Assembly (NCBI GenBank): GCA_032719365.1
Contig: CM064876.1
Coordinates: 56,601,864-56,665,863 of the forward strand
DNA: 64,000 nucleotides
Direction: 5' to 3'
Origin: Prinsepia uniflora
Lineage: Eukaryota > Streptophyta > Magnoliopsida > Rosales > Rosaceae
Shown here: positions 36,651 to 47,276 of the stretch, in pieces
How the letters are laid out: the number at the start of each line of letters is the position of its first letter
How positions within the stretch are numbered: position 1 is the stretch's first letter
Position numbers and translations under genes: made by a program
Notes under the pieces: generated by a model
What the model was told of the DNA's origin: nothing
What the model saw: only the letters and a program-made list of their open reading frames with translations
Database searches by the model: none

Positions 36651-39600
36651 TGTCAGGACCCACCCCGGTTTCACCCCGAAACCCGAGGTAAATCCCGCTC
36701 CCGTCTGACTCCCCAACACAACACCTAAGGAACACTTACTCGAACCCAGTCAAACGCAGGAGTAATTGGACACAATGTCCCGAAGGTAGCATTTACAGAA
36801 CATAGTACGAACATACAAAGAAAATAAAACCGATAACTACACGCACACGGAAGCCTTTAATCTATTCTGGGAACTCTCACGTCACTTCTATGCCTCGGAC
36901 ACTGCCTCGACGTCAAGACCCCGCGCTAGCTCCACAACCTGGAGGGCAATTTAAAACAGAAAATGTGAGTGGACCAAAAGTACAAAAGTTTAAAACCATT
37001 TTATAAGAAAACCGAGTTAAACCCTCCATTTTGAAACCACATGCATAACCAACAGTTATAAATACATTTATAAAGAATCATTCTTAAACATCATAAGAAA
37101 CAGAAACACTATAAAATATCATAAGAAACCACAGCATGAGTATCCGAAAACTGTATCATAAACCATGAACATTAACTCATAAATGTCCCGATCAAACCTG
37201 CTGGATCTATCCGAGTCTTTAAACTCCCGAGTCTTTAAACTCAATCCAGGCCTTAATCATATCCGAGTCTTTAAACTCCCGAGTCTTTAAACTCAAGGCC
37301 TACGGGGGAAATCAATACATATCCGAGTCTTTAAACTCCCGAGTCTTTAAACTCAATCCGGGTCTTTAAACCCAATCCGGCCGGTCCCCCGTCACATATA
37401 TCCGGGTCTTTAAACCCAATATCCAGATCCAGCAAATCCAATCCCAAAACCATTTAAAAACCATTTACCAATCCACATCCAAACCCGAATCCGAAATCAC
37501 TGGTCCGATGCTCTCCCGGCATCTAGAACCGTCATTCCGAACCCAAATCCGGAGTCCACTTTCCAATCTTAAAACCAAATTCCGATTAGTGAAATCCGAT
37601 TCTAAAATCGAAAACTTTGATCATTGAAATCACATTCCCAAAATCCACTTATAACCATTGAAAACCACTTATCATTTGAAATCCCAAAACCATAGCATAA
37701 ATTCCAGAAACCAACCATTCCTCGTAAAACGTGCTAAAAACCAATTTCCTTGAAAAACGTGTAATAATGTAAAACCAACCAAACATATTCGATAAACATA
37801 AAATCATGATTAAAAACCATAAAACAATTATAGAAAACAGTTATGCATGTTCGAGTTTAGAGAAAGGGTCCACTCACAGTACTGAGCCCTACTCGCGTCC
37901 CGAACGTCCAGCCCGTTCCTCGGCTTCCTCGGGAAATCCCGATCCTGTCAATCACCGTTAAATTACGTCACTAATACATCTACCAACACTCTCCTAAATT
38001 CCCTCAAAAATCCCCGAACCGAAGACTTAAAACCTCGGGACCCTACACCTTCACCCTCGCGGAACTACACTCAAACGACTTCCGATTGACTCGAAACCAA
38101 TTCCATTGAACTCACAACAACTCCTAGACCAAAAACTATGTTGACCGTTTCTCCCAGAACCGCCGCACGCGCCTCCACGCGCCGCCCAAAGTGGCTGCGC
38201 GTGGCCCCACGCGCTAGCTACAGTGCACCTTCAACCTCACGTCGACCCGGTTCAACACAGTAGGCTACAGCTTGAACCGGCGTCAACGGTTCTCCGCCGT
38301 GCCTGCACGATTTCCTTCCCTTTCTTCACCTAAAGCTTCGTCCAACCTTACTCTAAGCATCCCCATCCTCCAATCACCTCTACACAGCCTCCTACCCGTC
38401 GTCTCAAGCTCGAACTCAAACCTCCCCAAAACTCTGTTTCACGATCCGGCCACCCAGGTAACCTCCCTTCACGGTGGCAAGACCAGACGGTTCCTAGAAC
38501 CTCAAGGAACCTAACCCGACTCTCCTAGACCTTCGACTCAGTCTCTAGGATCACGACTCTTGGTTTGAACCAAAACGGGAAAACAGGGCACACAGAGTCC
38601 CTCCGTCGTGCCAACCTCCACCGTGCACCTCCCGTCACAGCAGCTCAACCAAATGACGCCCTGGACTCAACTAAACTCCTTAAACTCCCCTAGACTCTTC
38701 GATTCAACCTCTCAGGCCACAACTTCCGATTTGAAGTTCACGGCCAAAACAGAGCATAAACACGGGGCAATAGAAATTACCTGCAACCTGTCGCCGTCGT
38801 GAGCTCTGCTGGTAGTGGCTGACTCCTCGCAACCCGCACGACACCACCACGGTCTCAATTGCCCCGTACCCGGCCGCCACCGCCACAATCCTCACAACCT
38901 CCCTGCTATTTACCCCTGGTTTTCCCCGCAGCTCTTGACACCTTCACACACAACCACCACACCGTCAACCTCTCTCACTGCTTCCCTCTCACTCTCTGAT
39001 CACCCTCACACACTCACAATTCATCAACACTCACACCACCACCCTCAATTTCCTTCATGATCTCCCTCTGTTTTCTGTTTCCTTCTGCGCACAAACACGA
39101 ACACGGGCACGGGTACACCCCAAAAATAGAACCGTGCACACACCTTAGAATCCCCCAGAACCCACTACACACTTGCCACATGTCACCATCCCCCTCTCTC
39201 TCTCACCCATGTGGCCCAATCTCAGCCGTCCATTCCTTTCCTCTGTGCACAAATCCCAAGGTGCCGCAATGACCAAAATACCCTCCTGTTAACTCATTTT
39301 TACGGTTTTACCGAAACTTCCTAGACCCGTAACTCTCGCCTCGTAAGTCCGATGAATACGTGCCGCCTGTCATCGAACTCAGGACGACAAGAACTATCTA
39401 ACCATCCTAGGTCAACCTACCAAAACCCGATTACCCAAAAAGTCAACTTTTCCCCCTATGTTATCAAAATTACGATAATGCCCTCGACCTTCTGAACATC
39501 ACAACTTCCTCCACGGATGTCGGAATCAAACATACCACATGTCTATGGGTTCATGACGTCCTAAACTACGTCCTGGTCACTGGTCAATCCCCAATTGACC

Positions 39601-39753
39601 ACTCGAAATAAAAGTCAACATTTCTGCCCGACCTAGGGGCAAAATCGTCATTCTAAGTTCCCGGACCCCTCGGGACCACCTAACCCCTGATTAACCTTAC
39701 TAATCACACCTTAATCACTCTAATAATCCCAATTCTCGGGACGGATTGTTACA
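36651..39753 (-). repeat. 3' LTR of the gag-only element
   Basis: Plus-strand start TGTCAGGACCCACCCCGG, end GACGGATTGTTACA. Nearly identical to 41434-44568. It contains the tandem array of self-complementary units at 37213-37417. Short plus-strand frames in it also occur in the other LTR only because the LTRs are copies; I do not regard them as genes. Confidence 0.95.
37213..37417. repeat. Array of self-complementary 14-mers in the 3' LTR
   Basis: Six GAGTCTTTAAACTC and two GGGTCTTTAAACCC units sit in about 205 bp, mostly paired and separated by CC or by ATCC-containing spacers. Each unit can pair its first and last four bases. The same array is at 41996-42200 in the other LTR. Confidence 0.9.
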
Positions 39754-40222
39754 ATCTACCCACCTAAAAAGAATTTCGTCCCCGAAATTCCACAACTAGT
39801 TCCCAACACCTAGGGTCTCCTAAGGAACAACCTCTCCTAGGTTTCCTGTCTATCATCTTCACCTTGGGTATTTCACTCCATCCCCAGCTACTGTCACCAC
39901 GGCCAACCCTAGCTATGTAACAACTGCATGATGTACGCAAGGGAAACTCTATGACCAGAAAACAAAGGTATTATAAAATACCTCATTTCACAGTACCCGA
40001 CAGAAGTCACAGAGTACATCCTCGTATACCACCACCCATCTCCCTCGGCTCTATTCCGGCCACGGTCGGACTAACTTCACAAAGTCCTAAAGGCAAACTC
40101 TAGCTTGTGGGTTCTCTCCTTCCACAGTCTCCAATCGATCAGTTATAGTCACTCCTTTCCTATACCTTCCGTCACCCTCCTACGGAACTTACTGTACACT
40201 CCTAGTCCTCTAGGAAAAACTC
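39754..40222 (-). other. Noncoding 3' internal region and polypurine tract of the gag-only element
   Basis: The minus strand next to the 3' LTR reads TTTTTAGGTGGGTAGATTG, a polypurine-rich primer site like that of the related elements. The remaining roughly 450 bp have no recognisable coding sequence; this is where protease to integrase would lie in an autonomous copy. Confidence 0.7.
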
Positions 40223-41326
40223 CTAGACTCTACCCCGAAATCCAACAACCAAACCAACAAAACAACCAAAAGTGAAACAAGTACCTGTCCCCACATCTGG
40301 TATCGACTGATCCTCCTGCTGCGTCATCGAGAACACCCGGGCCTGAGATCCTGACGCTCTACCACGTCCCCTCGAACTACTCGTGGCTGTGCCACCACCT
40401 CCTCTAGTGCCCGCTGTCCCTGATGCTGTACTCTGTCCGGACTCCGCTACTCCTCTGCCTTCACCACCTTCCTGTGGCAACAGTGGACACTCACGTCGGA
40501 AATGACCTCGCTCCCCGCAGTAGAAACACACATTCCAACCTGGTCCACTGCTCGGTCTCCCCGTAGACGCTACCGACGTCGCACTCGTTTGCGGAGTCGG
40601 CGGTGCTCGGTAACCCCAAAATCCTGAACTCTGGGCACTACCAGGCCTACCAAAACGATCATCGCCCGACGAGGACGATCCACCGAAGTTACCTCTTTTC
40701 GGTGTCTGCTGGCTCGAAGCTCCAGGAATAGAAGGTTCCCGGCGTCGCACCGGCAAACTAGCCTCAACTCGCACCGCAGCATCCGACAGATCTCGGAGGG
40801 TAGCAAAAGATCCAGCCGTCACTACGGCTCGAATCTCGCCGCGCAAACCCAACTCAAACCTACGGCACTTCTCGGCTTCAGTGGCCACAAAAGCAGGAGC
40901 AAACCGAGACAACATCTGGAACTTCCGTTCATACTCTGCCACTGTCATATTCCCCTGCTGGAGCTGCAGAAACTCCGCCTCCTTGGCATCCCGGAAAGAA
41001 CGAGGATAATACTGCTCCAGAAACCGTTCCCTGAACGTCTCCCAGGTCACACTATGGACATCCCAACCGGACAACTCGAGGGTGTACCACCACTCGTACG
41101 CCGCACCATCCAGTAAAAATGCAGCCAACAATACTCGCTCCTCCGGCGGACAATGCATCACCGCAAAAATCCGCTCAAGTCGGGTAATCCACCTCTGGGC
41201 TTCCTCAGGATCAGCCCCACCACTAAAAGTAGTAGCCCCGAGCCGCTGGGCTCGCTCAATCGTGGCACTCCCCGTCTCTCTGGCTACTTCTTCAGGTTGT
41301 GGAGAGGGTCTACGTCTCGGAGGCAT
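40223..41326 (-). CDS. Gag protein of the gag-only retrotransposon
   Basis: Intact 367-codon frame starting MPPRRRP; 29 further open codons precede this ATG but are not conserved. Residues 20-220 are the capsid-like gag domain (ERAQRLGATTFSGG, MHCPPEERVL, WETFRERFLEQYYPRSF, EFLQLQQG). A Ser/Gly-rich linker follows, then a CX2CX4HX4C zinc knuckle (CFYCGERGHFRREC, 267-280), then a Gly/Arg-rich tail. The last part (QARVFSMTQQE, SIPDV) is collinear with the gag-protease junction at about 20700. After TGT it runs into 18 unrelated residues and a stop, which marks the 5' edge of the pol deletion. The product should form particles and bind RNA. The frame has no stops or shifts, unlike most retroelement frames in this window. 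Confidence 0.93.
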   Translation of the reverse strand: MPPRRRPSPQPEEVARETGSATIERAQRLGATTFSGGADPEEAQRWITRLERIFAVMHCPPEERVLLAAFLLDGAAYEWWYTLELSGWDVHSVTWETFRERFLEQYYPRSFRDAKEAEFLQLQQGNMTVAEYERKFQMLSRFAPAFVATEAEKCRRFELGLRGEIRAVVTAGSFATLRDLSDAAVRVEASLPVRRREPSIPGASSQQTPKRGNFGGSSSSGDDRFGRPGSAQSSGFWGYRAPPTPQTSATSVASTGRPSSGPGWNVCFYCGERGHFRRECPLLPQEGGEGRGVAESGQSTASGTAGTRGGGGTATSSSRGRGRASGSQARVFSMTQQEDQSIPDVGTGTCFTFGCFVGLVVGFRGRV

Positions 41327-41419
41327 CGTCAACCGCACACTGAAAGAGGCATAGAAGTAGTCAAACAACTGAAACACAACCTCACAAACCGACAGACCCA
41401 ACAAACTCGACAAACCTAT

Positions 41420-41431
41420 GCTCTGTTACCA
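41420..41431 (-). other. tRNA-Met primer site of the gag-only element
   Basis: The minus strand reads TGGTAACAGAGC, two bases inside the 5' LTR. This is the standard iMet site with one change (T to A at position 6). Confidence 0.85.
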
Positions 41432-41433
41432 AT

Positions 41434-44400
41434 TGTCAGGACCCACCCCGGTTTCACCCCGAAACCCGAGGTAAATCCCGCTCCCGTCTGACTCCCCAAC
41501 ACAACACCTAAGGAACACTTACTCGAACCCAGTCAAACGCAGGAGTAATTGGACACAATGTCCCGAAGGTAGCATTTACAGAACATAGTACGAACATACA
41601 AAGAAAATAAAACCGATAACTACACGCACACGGAAGCCTTTAATCTATTCTGGGAACTCTCACGTCACTTCTATGCCTCGGACACTGCCTCGACGTCAAG
41701 ACCCCGCGCTAGCTCCACAACCTGGAGGGCAATTTAAAACAGAAAATGTGAGTGGACCAAAAGTACAAAAGTTTAAAACCATTTTATAAGAAAACCGAGT
41801 TAAACCCTCCATTTTGAAACCACATGCATAACCAACAGTTATAAACACATTTATAAAGAATCATTCTTAAACATCATAAGAAACAGAAACACTATAAAAT
41901 ATCATAAGAAACCACAGCATGAGTATCCGAAAACTGTATCATAAACCATGAACATTAACTCATAAATGTCCCGATCAAACCTGCTGGATCTATCCGAGTC
42001 TTTAAACTCCCGAGTCTTTAAACTCAATCCAGGCCTTAATCATATCCGAGTCTTTAAACTCCCGAGTCTTTAAACTCAAGGACTACGGGGGAAATCAATA
42101 CATATCCGAGTCTTTAAACTCCCGAGTCTTTAAACTCAATCCGGGTCTTTAAACCCAATCCGGCTGGTCCGCCGTCACATATATCCGGGTCTTTAAACCC
42201 AATATCCAGATCCAGCAAATCCAATCCCAAAACCATTTAAAAACCATTTACCAATCCACATCCAAACCCGAATCCGAAATCACTGGTCCGATGCTCTCCC
42301 GGCATCTAGAACCGTCATTCCGAACCCAAATCCGGAGTCCACTTTCCAATCTTAAAACCAAATTCCGATTAGTGAAATCCGATTCTAAAATCGAAAACTT
42401 TGATCATCGAAATCACGTTCCCAAAATCCACTTATAACCATTGAAAACCACTTATCATTTGAAATCCCAAAACCATAGCATAAATTCCAGAAACCAACCA
42501 TTCCTCGTAAAACGTGCTAAAAACCAATTTCCTTGAAAAACGTGTAATAATGTAAAACCAACCAAACATATTCGATAAACATAAAATCATGATTAAAAAC
42601 TATAAAACAATTATAGAAAACAGTTATGCATGTTCGAGTTTAGAGAAAGGGTCCACTCACAGTACTGAGCCCTACTCGCGTCCCGAACGTCCAGCCCGTT
42701 CCTCGGCTTCCTCGGGAAATCCCGATCCTGTCAATCACCGTCAAATTACGTCACTAATACATCTACCAACACTCTCCTAAATTCCCTCAAAAATCCCCGA
42801 ACCGAAGACTTAAAACCTCGGGACCCTACACCTTCACCCTCGCGGAACTACACTCAAACGACTTCCGATTGACTCGAAACCAATTCCATTGAACTCACAA
42901 CAACTCCTAGACCAAAAACTATGTTGACCGTTTCTCCCAGAACCGCCGCACGCGCCTCCACGCGCCGCCCAAAGTGGCTGCGCGTGGCCCCAAGCGCCGC
43001 CCAAAGTGGCTGCGCGTGGCCCCCCGCGCCAGCTACAGTGCACCTTCAACCTCACGTCGACCCGGTTCAACACAGTAGGCTACAGCTTGAACCGGCGTCA
43101 ACGGTTCTCCGCCGTGCCTGCACGATTTCCTTCCCTTTCTTCACCTAAAGCTTCGTCCAACCTTACTCTAAGCATCCCCATCCTCCAATCACCTCGACAC
43201 AGCCTCCTACCCGTCGTCTCAAGCTCGAACTCAAACCTCCCCAAAACTCTGTTTCACGATCCGGCCACCCAGGTAACCTCCCTTCACGGTGGCAAGACCA
43301 GACGGTTCCTAGAACCTCAAGGAACCTAACCCGACTCTCCTAGACCTTCGACTCAGTCTCTAGGATCACGACTCTTGGTTTGAACCAAAACGGGAAAATA
43401 GGGCACACAGAGTCCCTCCGTCGTGCCAACCTCCACCGTGCACCTCCCGTCACGGCAGCTCAACCAAATGACGCCCTGGACTCAACTAAACTCCTTAAAC
43501 TCCCCTAGACTCTTCGATTCAACCTCTCAGGCCCCAACTTCCGATTTGAAGTTCACGGCCAAAACAGAGCATAAACACGGGGCAATAGAAATTACCTGCA
43601 ACCTGTCGCCGTCGTGAGCTCTGCTGGTAGTGGCTGACTCCTCGCAACCCGCACGACACCACCACGGTCTCAATTGCCCCGTACCCGGCCGCCACCGCCA
43701 CAATCCTCACAACCTCCCTGCTATTTACCCCTGGTTTTCCCCGCAGCTCTTGACACCTTCACACACAACCACCACACCGTCAACCTCTCTCACTGCTTCC
43801 CTCTCACTCTCTGATCACCCTCACACACTCACAATTCATCAACACTCACACCACCACCCTCAATTTCCTTCATGATCTCCCTCTGTTTTCTGTTTCCTTC
43901 TGCGTACAAACACGAACACGGGCACGGGTACACCCCAAAAATAGAACCGTGCACACACCTTAGAATCCCCCAGAACCCACTACACACTTGCCACATGTCA
44001 CCATCCCCCTCTCTCTCTCACCCATGTGGCCCAATCTCAGCCGTCCATTCCTTTCCTCTGTGCACAAATCCCAAGGTGCCACAATGACCAAAATACCCTC
44101 CTGTTAACTCATTTTTACGGTTTTACCGAAACTTCCTAGACCCGTAACTCTCGCCTCGTAAGTCCGATGAATACGTGCCGCCTGTCATCGAACTCAGGAC
44201 GACAAGAACTATCTAACCATCCTAGGTCAACCTACCAAAACCCGATTATCCAAAAAGTCAACTTTTCCCCCTATGTTATCAAAATTACGATAATGCCCTC
44301 GACCTTCTGAACATCACAACTTCCTCCACGGATGTCGGAATCAAACATACCACATGTCTATGGGTTCATGACGTCCTAAACTACGTCCTGGTCACTGGTC

Positions 44401-44568
44401 AATCCCCAATTGACCACCCGAAATAAAAGTCAACATTTCTGCCCGACCCAGGGGCAAAATCGTCATTCTAAGTTCCCGGACCCCTCGGGACCACCTAACC
44501 CCTGATTAACCTTACTAATCACACCTTAATCACTCTACTAATCCCAATTCTCGGGACGGATTGTTACA
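41434..44568 (-). repeat. 5' LTR of the gag-only element
   Basis: A 3135-bp near-identical copy of 36651-39753. The whole 32-bp length difference is a tandem duplication of a GCGCCGCCCAAAGTGGCTGC unit plus flank at about 42962-43025, present once in the other LTR. The self-complementary array is at 41996-42200. Confidence 0.95.
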
Positions 44569-45477
44569 TCAAAATAGGTAGAATGGGATTAATTAGGAAG
44601 ATAAAGGACGAAAAATGAAGGAGGGAGGACCCTGGACCGGTCACGCCGGTCCAGTTTTAGGAATTGGACCGAACCGGCCAGTACGGACCGGTCTGGCCGA
44701 AAAAGACGATCCATAGTGCCCGGCGCGTGGGCTTCACGTGCAGGAGCTTCAGACCGCGCATGTGGACATGCGGGCCACATTCTGGGGGTGCTTCCAACAC
44801 GCGACATCATCCTTTCGATGTAACGAACATTTTGGGACTGGTTTCATGTCGATCGAGCATCAATTCGATAGGTTTCAGGGTGTCCGAAGGTTTAGGATTG
44901 ACTTTAAAAATAGTTTAAATTCCAGAAAATTACGGGGCTTTAGTGAGGGGTTATTTAAATAGTTAGTAACCCTCTATTATGATTTGGACAGGTTTGGAGG
45001 TCCCGGTGACGGTGTTTAGCCCGATGAGGCTTATGGCACGCGAATCGAGGCGACAACTTAGGACAGTCTGTGAGTGGACCTTGATTTTTGAACTGTGATG
45101 CATGCATAAATGTTTTATATGGTTTATGATTATGATTCTATGATGATGATTTGGATGATTGTGGTTTATATGGTTTCATGCATTTCGAGGTGATTTACGT
45201 GCTTGCACGTAAATCGAGGTTTTCGGTTTTACACTGATTTTCTGTACTTATGGTTTTGGAAATATTTTAATGAAATGGTTTTGGATTTGAAAAGGTAAAC
45301 TCAGGTTCGAGACCCATTAGTTTTGGAAACCCTCGGACTCGAATCCATTTAGTTACGTTCTCAGGCCAGAGGCCCAATTGGTTCTTGAATCGATTTCAAA
45401 TTTGGAAATATGGACCCGGCACAAGACCCATTTGATTTACGAACTCTCGGACGTGATGTCCATTTGATTTAACCAAG

Positions 45478-45790
45478 CATCGGGCTGGAGGCCCAGTTGG
45501 TTTACGTATCGGGCTCGAAGCTCAGTTGGTTTGCGTATCGGGCTCGAGGCCCAATTGACATACTTATCGAGCACGAGGCCCATTTAGTTATGAAATCGGG
45601 CACGAGGCTCATTTGGTTTACAATATCGGGCACAAGGCCCGTTTAGTTATGAAATCGGGCACGCGGCCCACTAGGTTTACGATATCGGGCACAAGGCCCA
45701 TTTGGTTTACGAAATCGGGCACAAGGCCCATTTGGTTTACGAAGTCGGGCACGAGGTCCAGTTGGTTACGATTCGGGCTGGAGGTCCAGT
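45478..45790 (+). repeat. Tandem array of about 30-bp units with GGGC...GCCC arms
   Basis: About ten units of the form TCGGGCACAAGGCCC followed by ATTTGGTTTACGAAA-like spacers, with variants such as GGGCTCGAGGCCC and GGGCTGGAGGCCC. The sister solo LTR at 53604 has only two recognisable units (about 55317-55363), so the array has expanded here. Confidence 0.85.
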
Positions 45791-47276
45791 TTGTATGTGG
45801 ATTCAAGTTTAGGGCCTATTTACGTTGTAAGATTGTGATTTCGGGTCGGGGACCCATAAATGGATTTATGGTTCATAACGATTTATGGGGACCGACATGA
45901 ACCCTTGAAAGGTTTTTATGGTTTATGACGGCTTATGGGGGCCGGACATGAATCCTTGAAAGGTTTTAAGAATGATTTCAAAAGCTTTTTCGTATACCAT
46001 CCTTTATATAAGAATTGTCTCCTCGAGGGAGGGTCGTTGGCCTGGGTGGACCCCGGAGTAGTCACGGAGCACCGACTGAGTGGAGTTCCCCTCGTTGGGT
46101 TCCTTACTCTCAGAAAGGCTATGGATATAACCCCCAGGGAGGGTCATTGATCTACAGACATTGACCTGGGTGGACCCTGGGGAGACTTGGGCTTTGAGAC
46201 CTCGGGTAGCACGTGCGTAGCTCTAGATACCGTGACAGGATTGGTTATATGAAATATATGATAAACATGATTTCTTGGTTTTGTGAAATTGTGTTTAATG
46301 GATAATAAATGGATTTGGGCTGAGATCCCACATATGTTTGCTATGTTACATATTTCTGTAAATGGTTTTGGGCAGGGGCCCCGTATGATTATGGTTGTTT
46401 AAACATATGTGGTTTGATAAATAGTTTTCCTATGCATGCATGCTTTTTAGTGAAGGGCATAAAGGTCTTTATTGAAATATGTTTTATAAAATCTTTTATT
46501 TTTGTCCACTCACAGTCTTTCTGTTTTCAATTCCCTTCAGGTTGAATACAGTGCAGACTGTAGCAGAGACTGAGACATCACATACCTCCTCCAGATCCTG
46601 GCGTACTCTAGAAGTCGTTCAGGCTAAAGGTTCAAATTTTACGGGATCAGGAGCGTCCCTCGTTAATTCCTGGGGGATTGGGCCAGGTCCTGAGATAAAG
46701 AGATGTTCTCCCTAGAATTAAACCTAGCCGCCCATCCAAGTTTAGAAAAGAGAGTTTAGTCGAATTCCCTAACTTTCCTCCATCTTCATTAGGTTCCTTC
46801 TGTGTTTCAGAGTTCCTAGTGAAAAACATTCCATATTCTCTATCCACTTTGACGTCTTAAGCGAATCTTGGATCCAACAAGTGTAACGATTTCTTTTTCA
46901 CCTAAACTCTTGAATTTAATTTTGGTTGCGTTTATAATTCAATATAAGTGATGGTTTTCTTCTTCTAATTTTTGTAACGTTCAATTCAATCTCCATGTGT
47001 TTTACTTTCTGAATTTTAGTTACTTCATATGTTTTTTGCTTTATACTTAAATTTAACGCTAAGTGTTTATTCGCGATTTGGTGCACTAAGAATATGATTG
47101 AATAGACTCAATGTTGATCGCGCTTCGATGCATTAAGTCAACAACAACTAAAGGTGAATCATATTGTAAGTGTTGATTGCGATTCAGCGTATTTATAATA
47201 TAAAAAATCATAAAGGTAACTGAGGTAAAGATGGTAAGATTTCGTGATTGGTTTAATATGTGCAAGTGTTGGTACA

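Larger units (their letters stand above)
36651..44568 (-). mobile_element. Young gag-only Ty3/Gypsy retrotransposon with giant LTRs
   Basis: A complete 7918-bp element flanked by perfect TCAAA duplications (36646-36650 and 44569-44573). The LTRs are 3103 bp (36651-39753) and 3135 bp (41434-44568), with TGTAACAATCC...TGACA ends in element sense. The internal region is only 1680 bp: primer site, one intact gag frame, 470 bp noncoding, polypurine tract. Protease, RT, RNase H and integrase are all absent. The LTRs differ at about 20 single bases by eye plus one 32-bp duplication, indicating recent insertion. It must have been mobilised by pol supplied from another element, plausibly a relative of the gag-pol element at 18146-24458, whose gag it closely resembles. 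It fits the non-autonomous TR-GAG/LARD concept, but with unusually long LTRs. Confidence 0.95.
35816..46695 (+). mobile_element. Solo LTR (about 2.96 kb) interrupted by the gag-only element
   Basis: Left part 35816-36650 starts TGTAACGACCCGTTCC. The right part, 44569/44574-46695, ends GGTCCTGAGA, where the final CA has mutated. Perfect TAAAG duplications flank it (35811-35815 and 46696-46700). It is closely related to the solo LTR 53604-56605. It carries a perfect 16-bp-arm palindrome at 36150-36183, a candidate donor at 36412 and a tandem array at 45478-45790. Confidence 0.88.
35287..47276 (+). mobile_element. Athila-like LTR fragment (35287-35815 and 46701-47276)
   Basis: It begins TGATAAGCACTTAAATG, resembling the TGATAAGTCAC start of the Athila-like LTR further right. 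It is interrupted by the solo LTR 35816-46695 and cut at 47277 by the Athila-like element. No coding sequence is seen in the roughly 1.1 kb that belong to it. Its far end is not in the window, so the assignment as an LTR is provisional. Confidence 0.4.

Noticed and set aside
37213..37417. CRISPR-like repeat array
   Set aside because: Units are short, nearly contiguous and self-complementary with no unique spacers; this is a plant LTR.
38272..39272. Series of plus-strand frames inside both 3.1-kb LTRs
   Set aside because: They occur twice only because the LTRs are copies, lie antisense to the element and have low-complexity Ser/Pro/His composition.
36651..44568. Reading the paired 3.1-kb repeats as a segmental duplication
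   Set aside because: The 5-bp target duplication, primer site, polypurine tract and gag between them identify LTRs.
45618..45806. Repetitive frame with VPDFVNQMGL units
   Set aside because: Produced by translating the tandem DNA array; no evidence of a protein.
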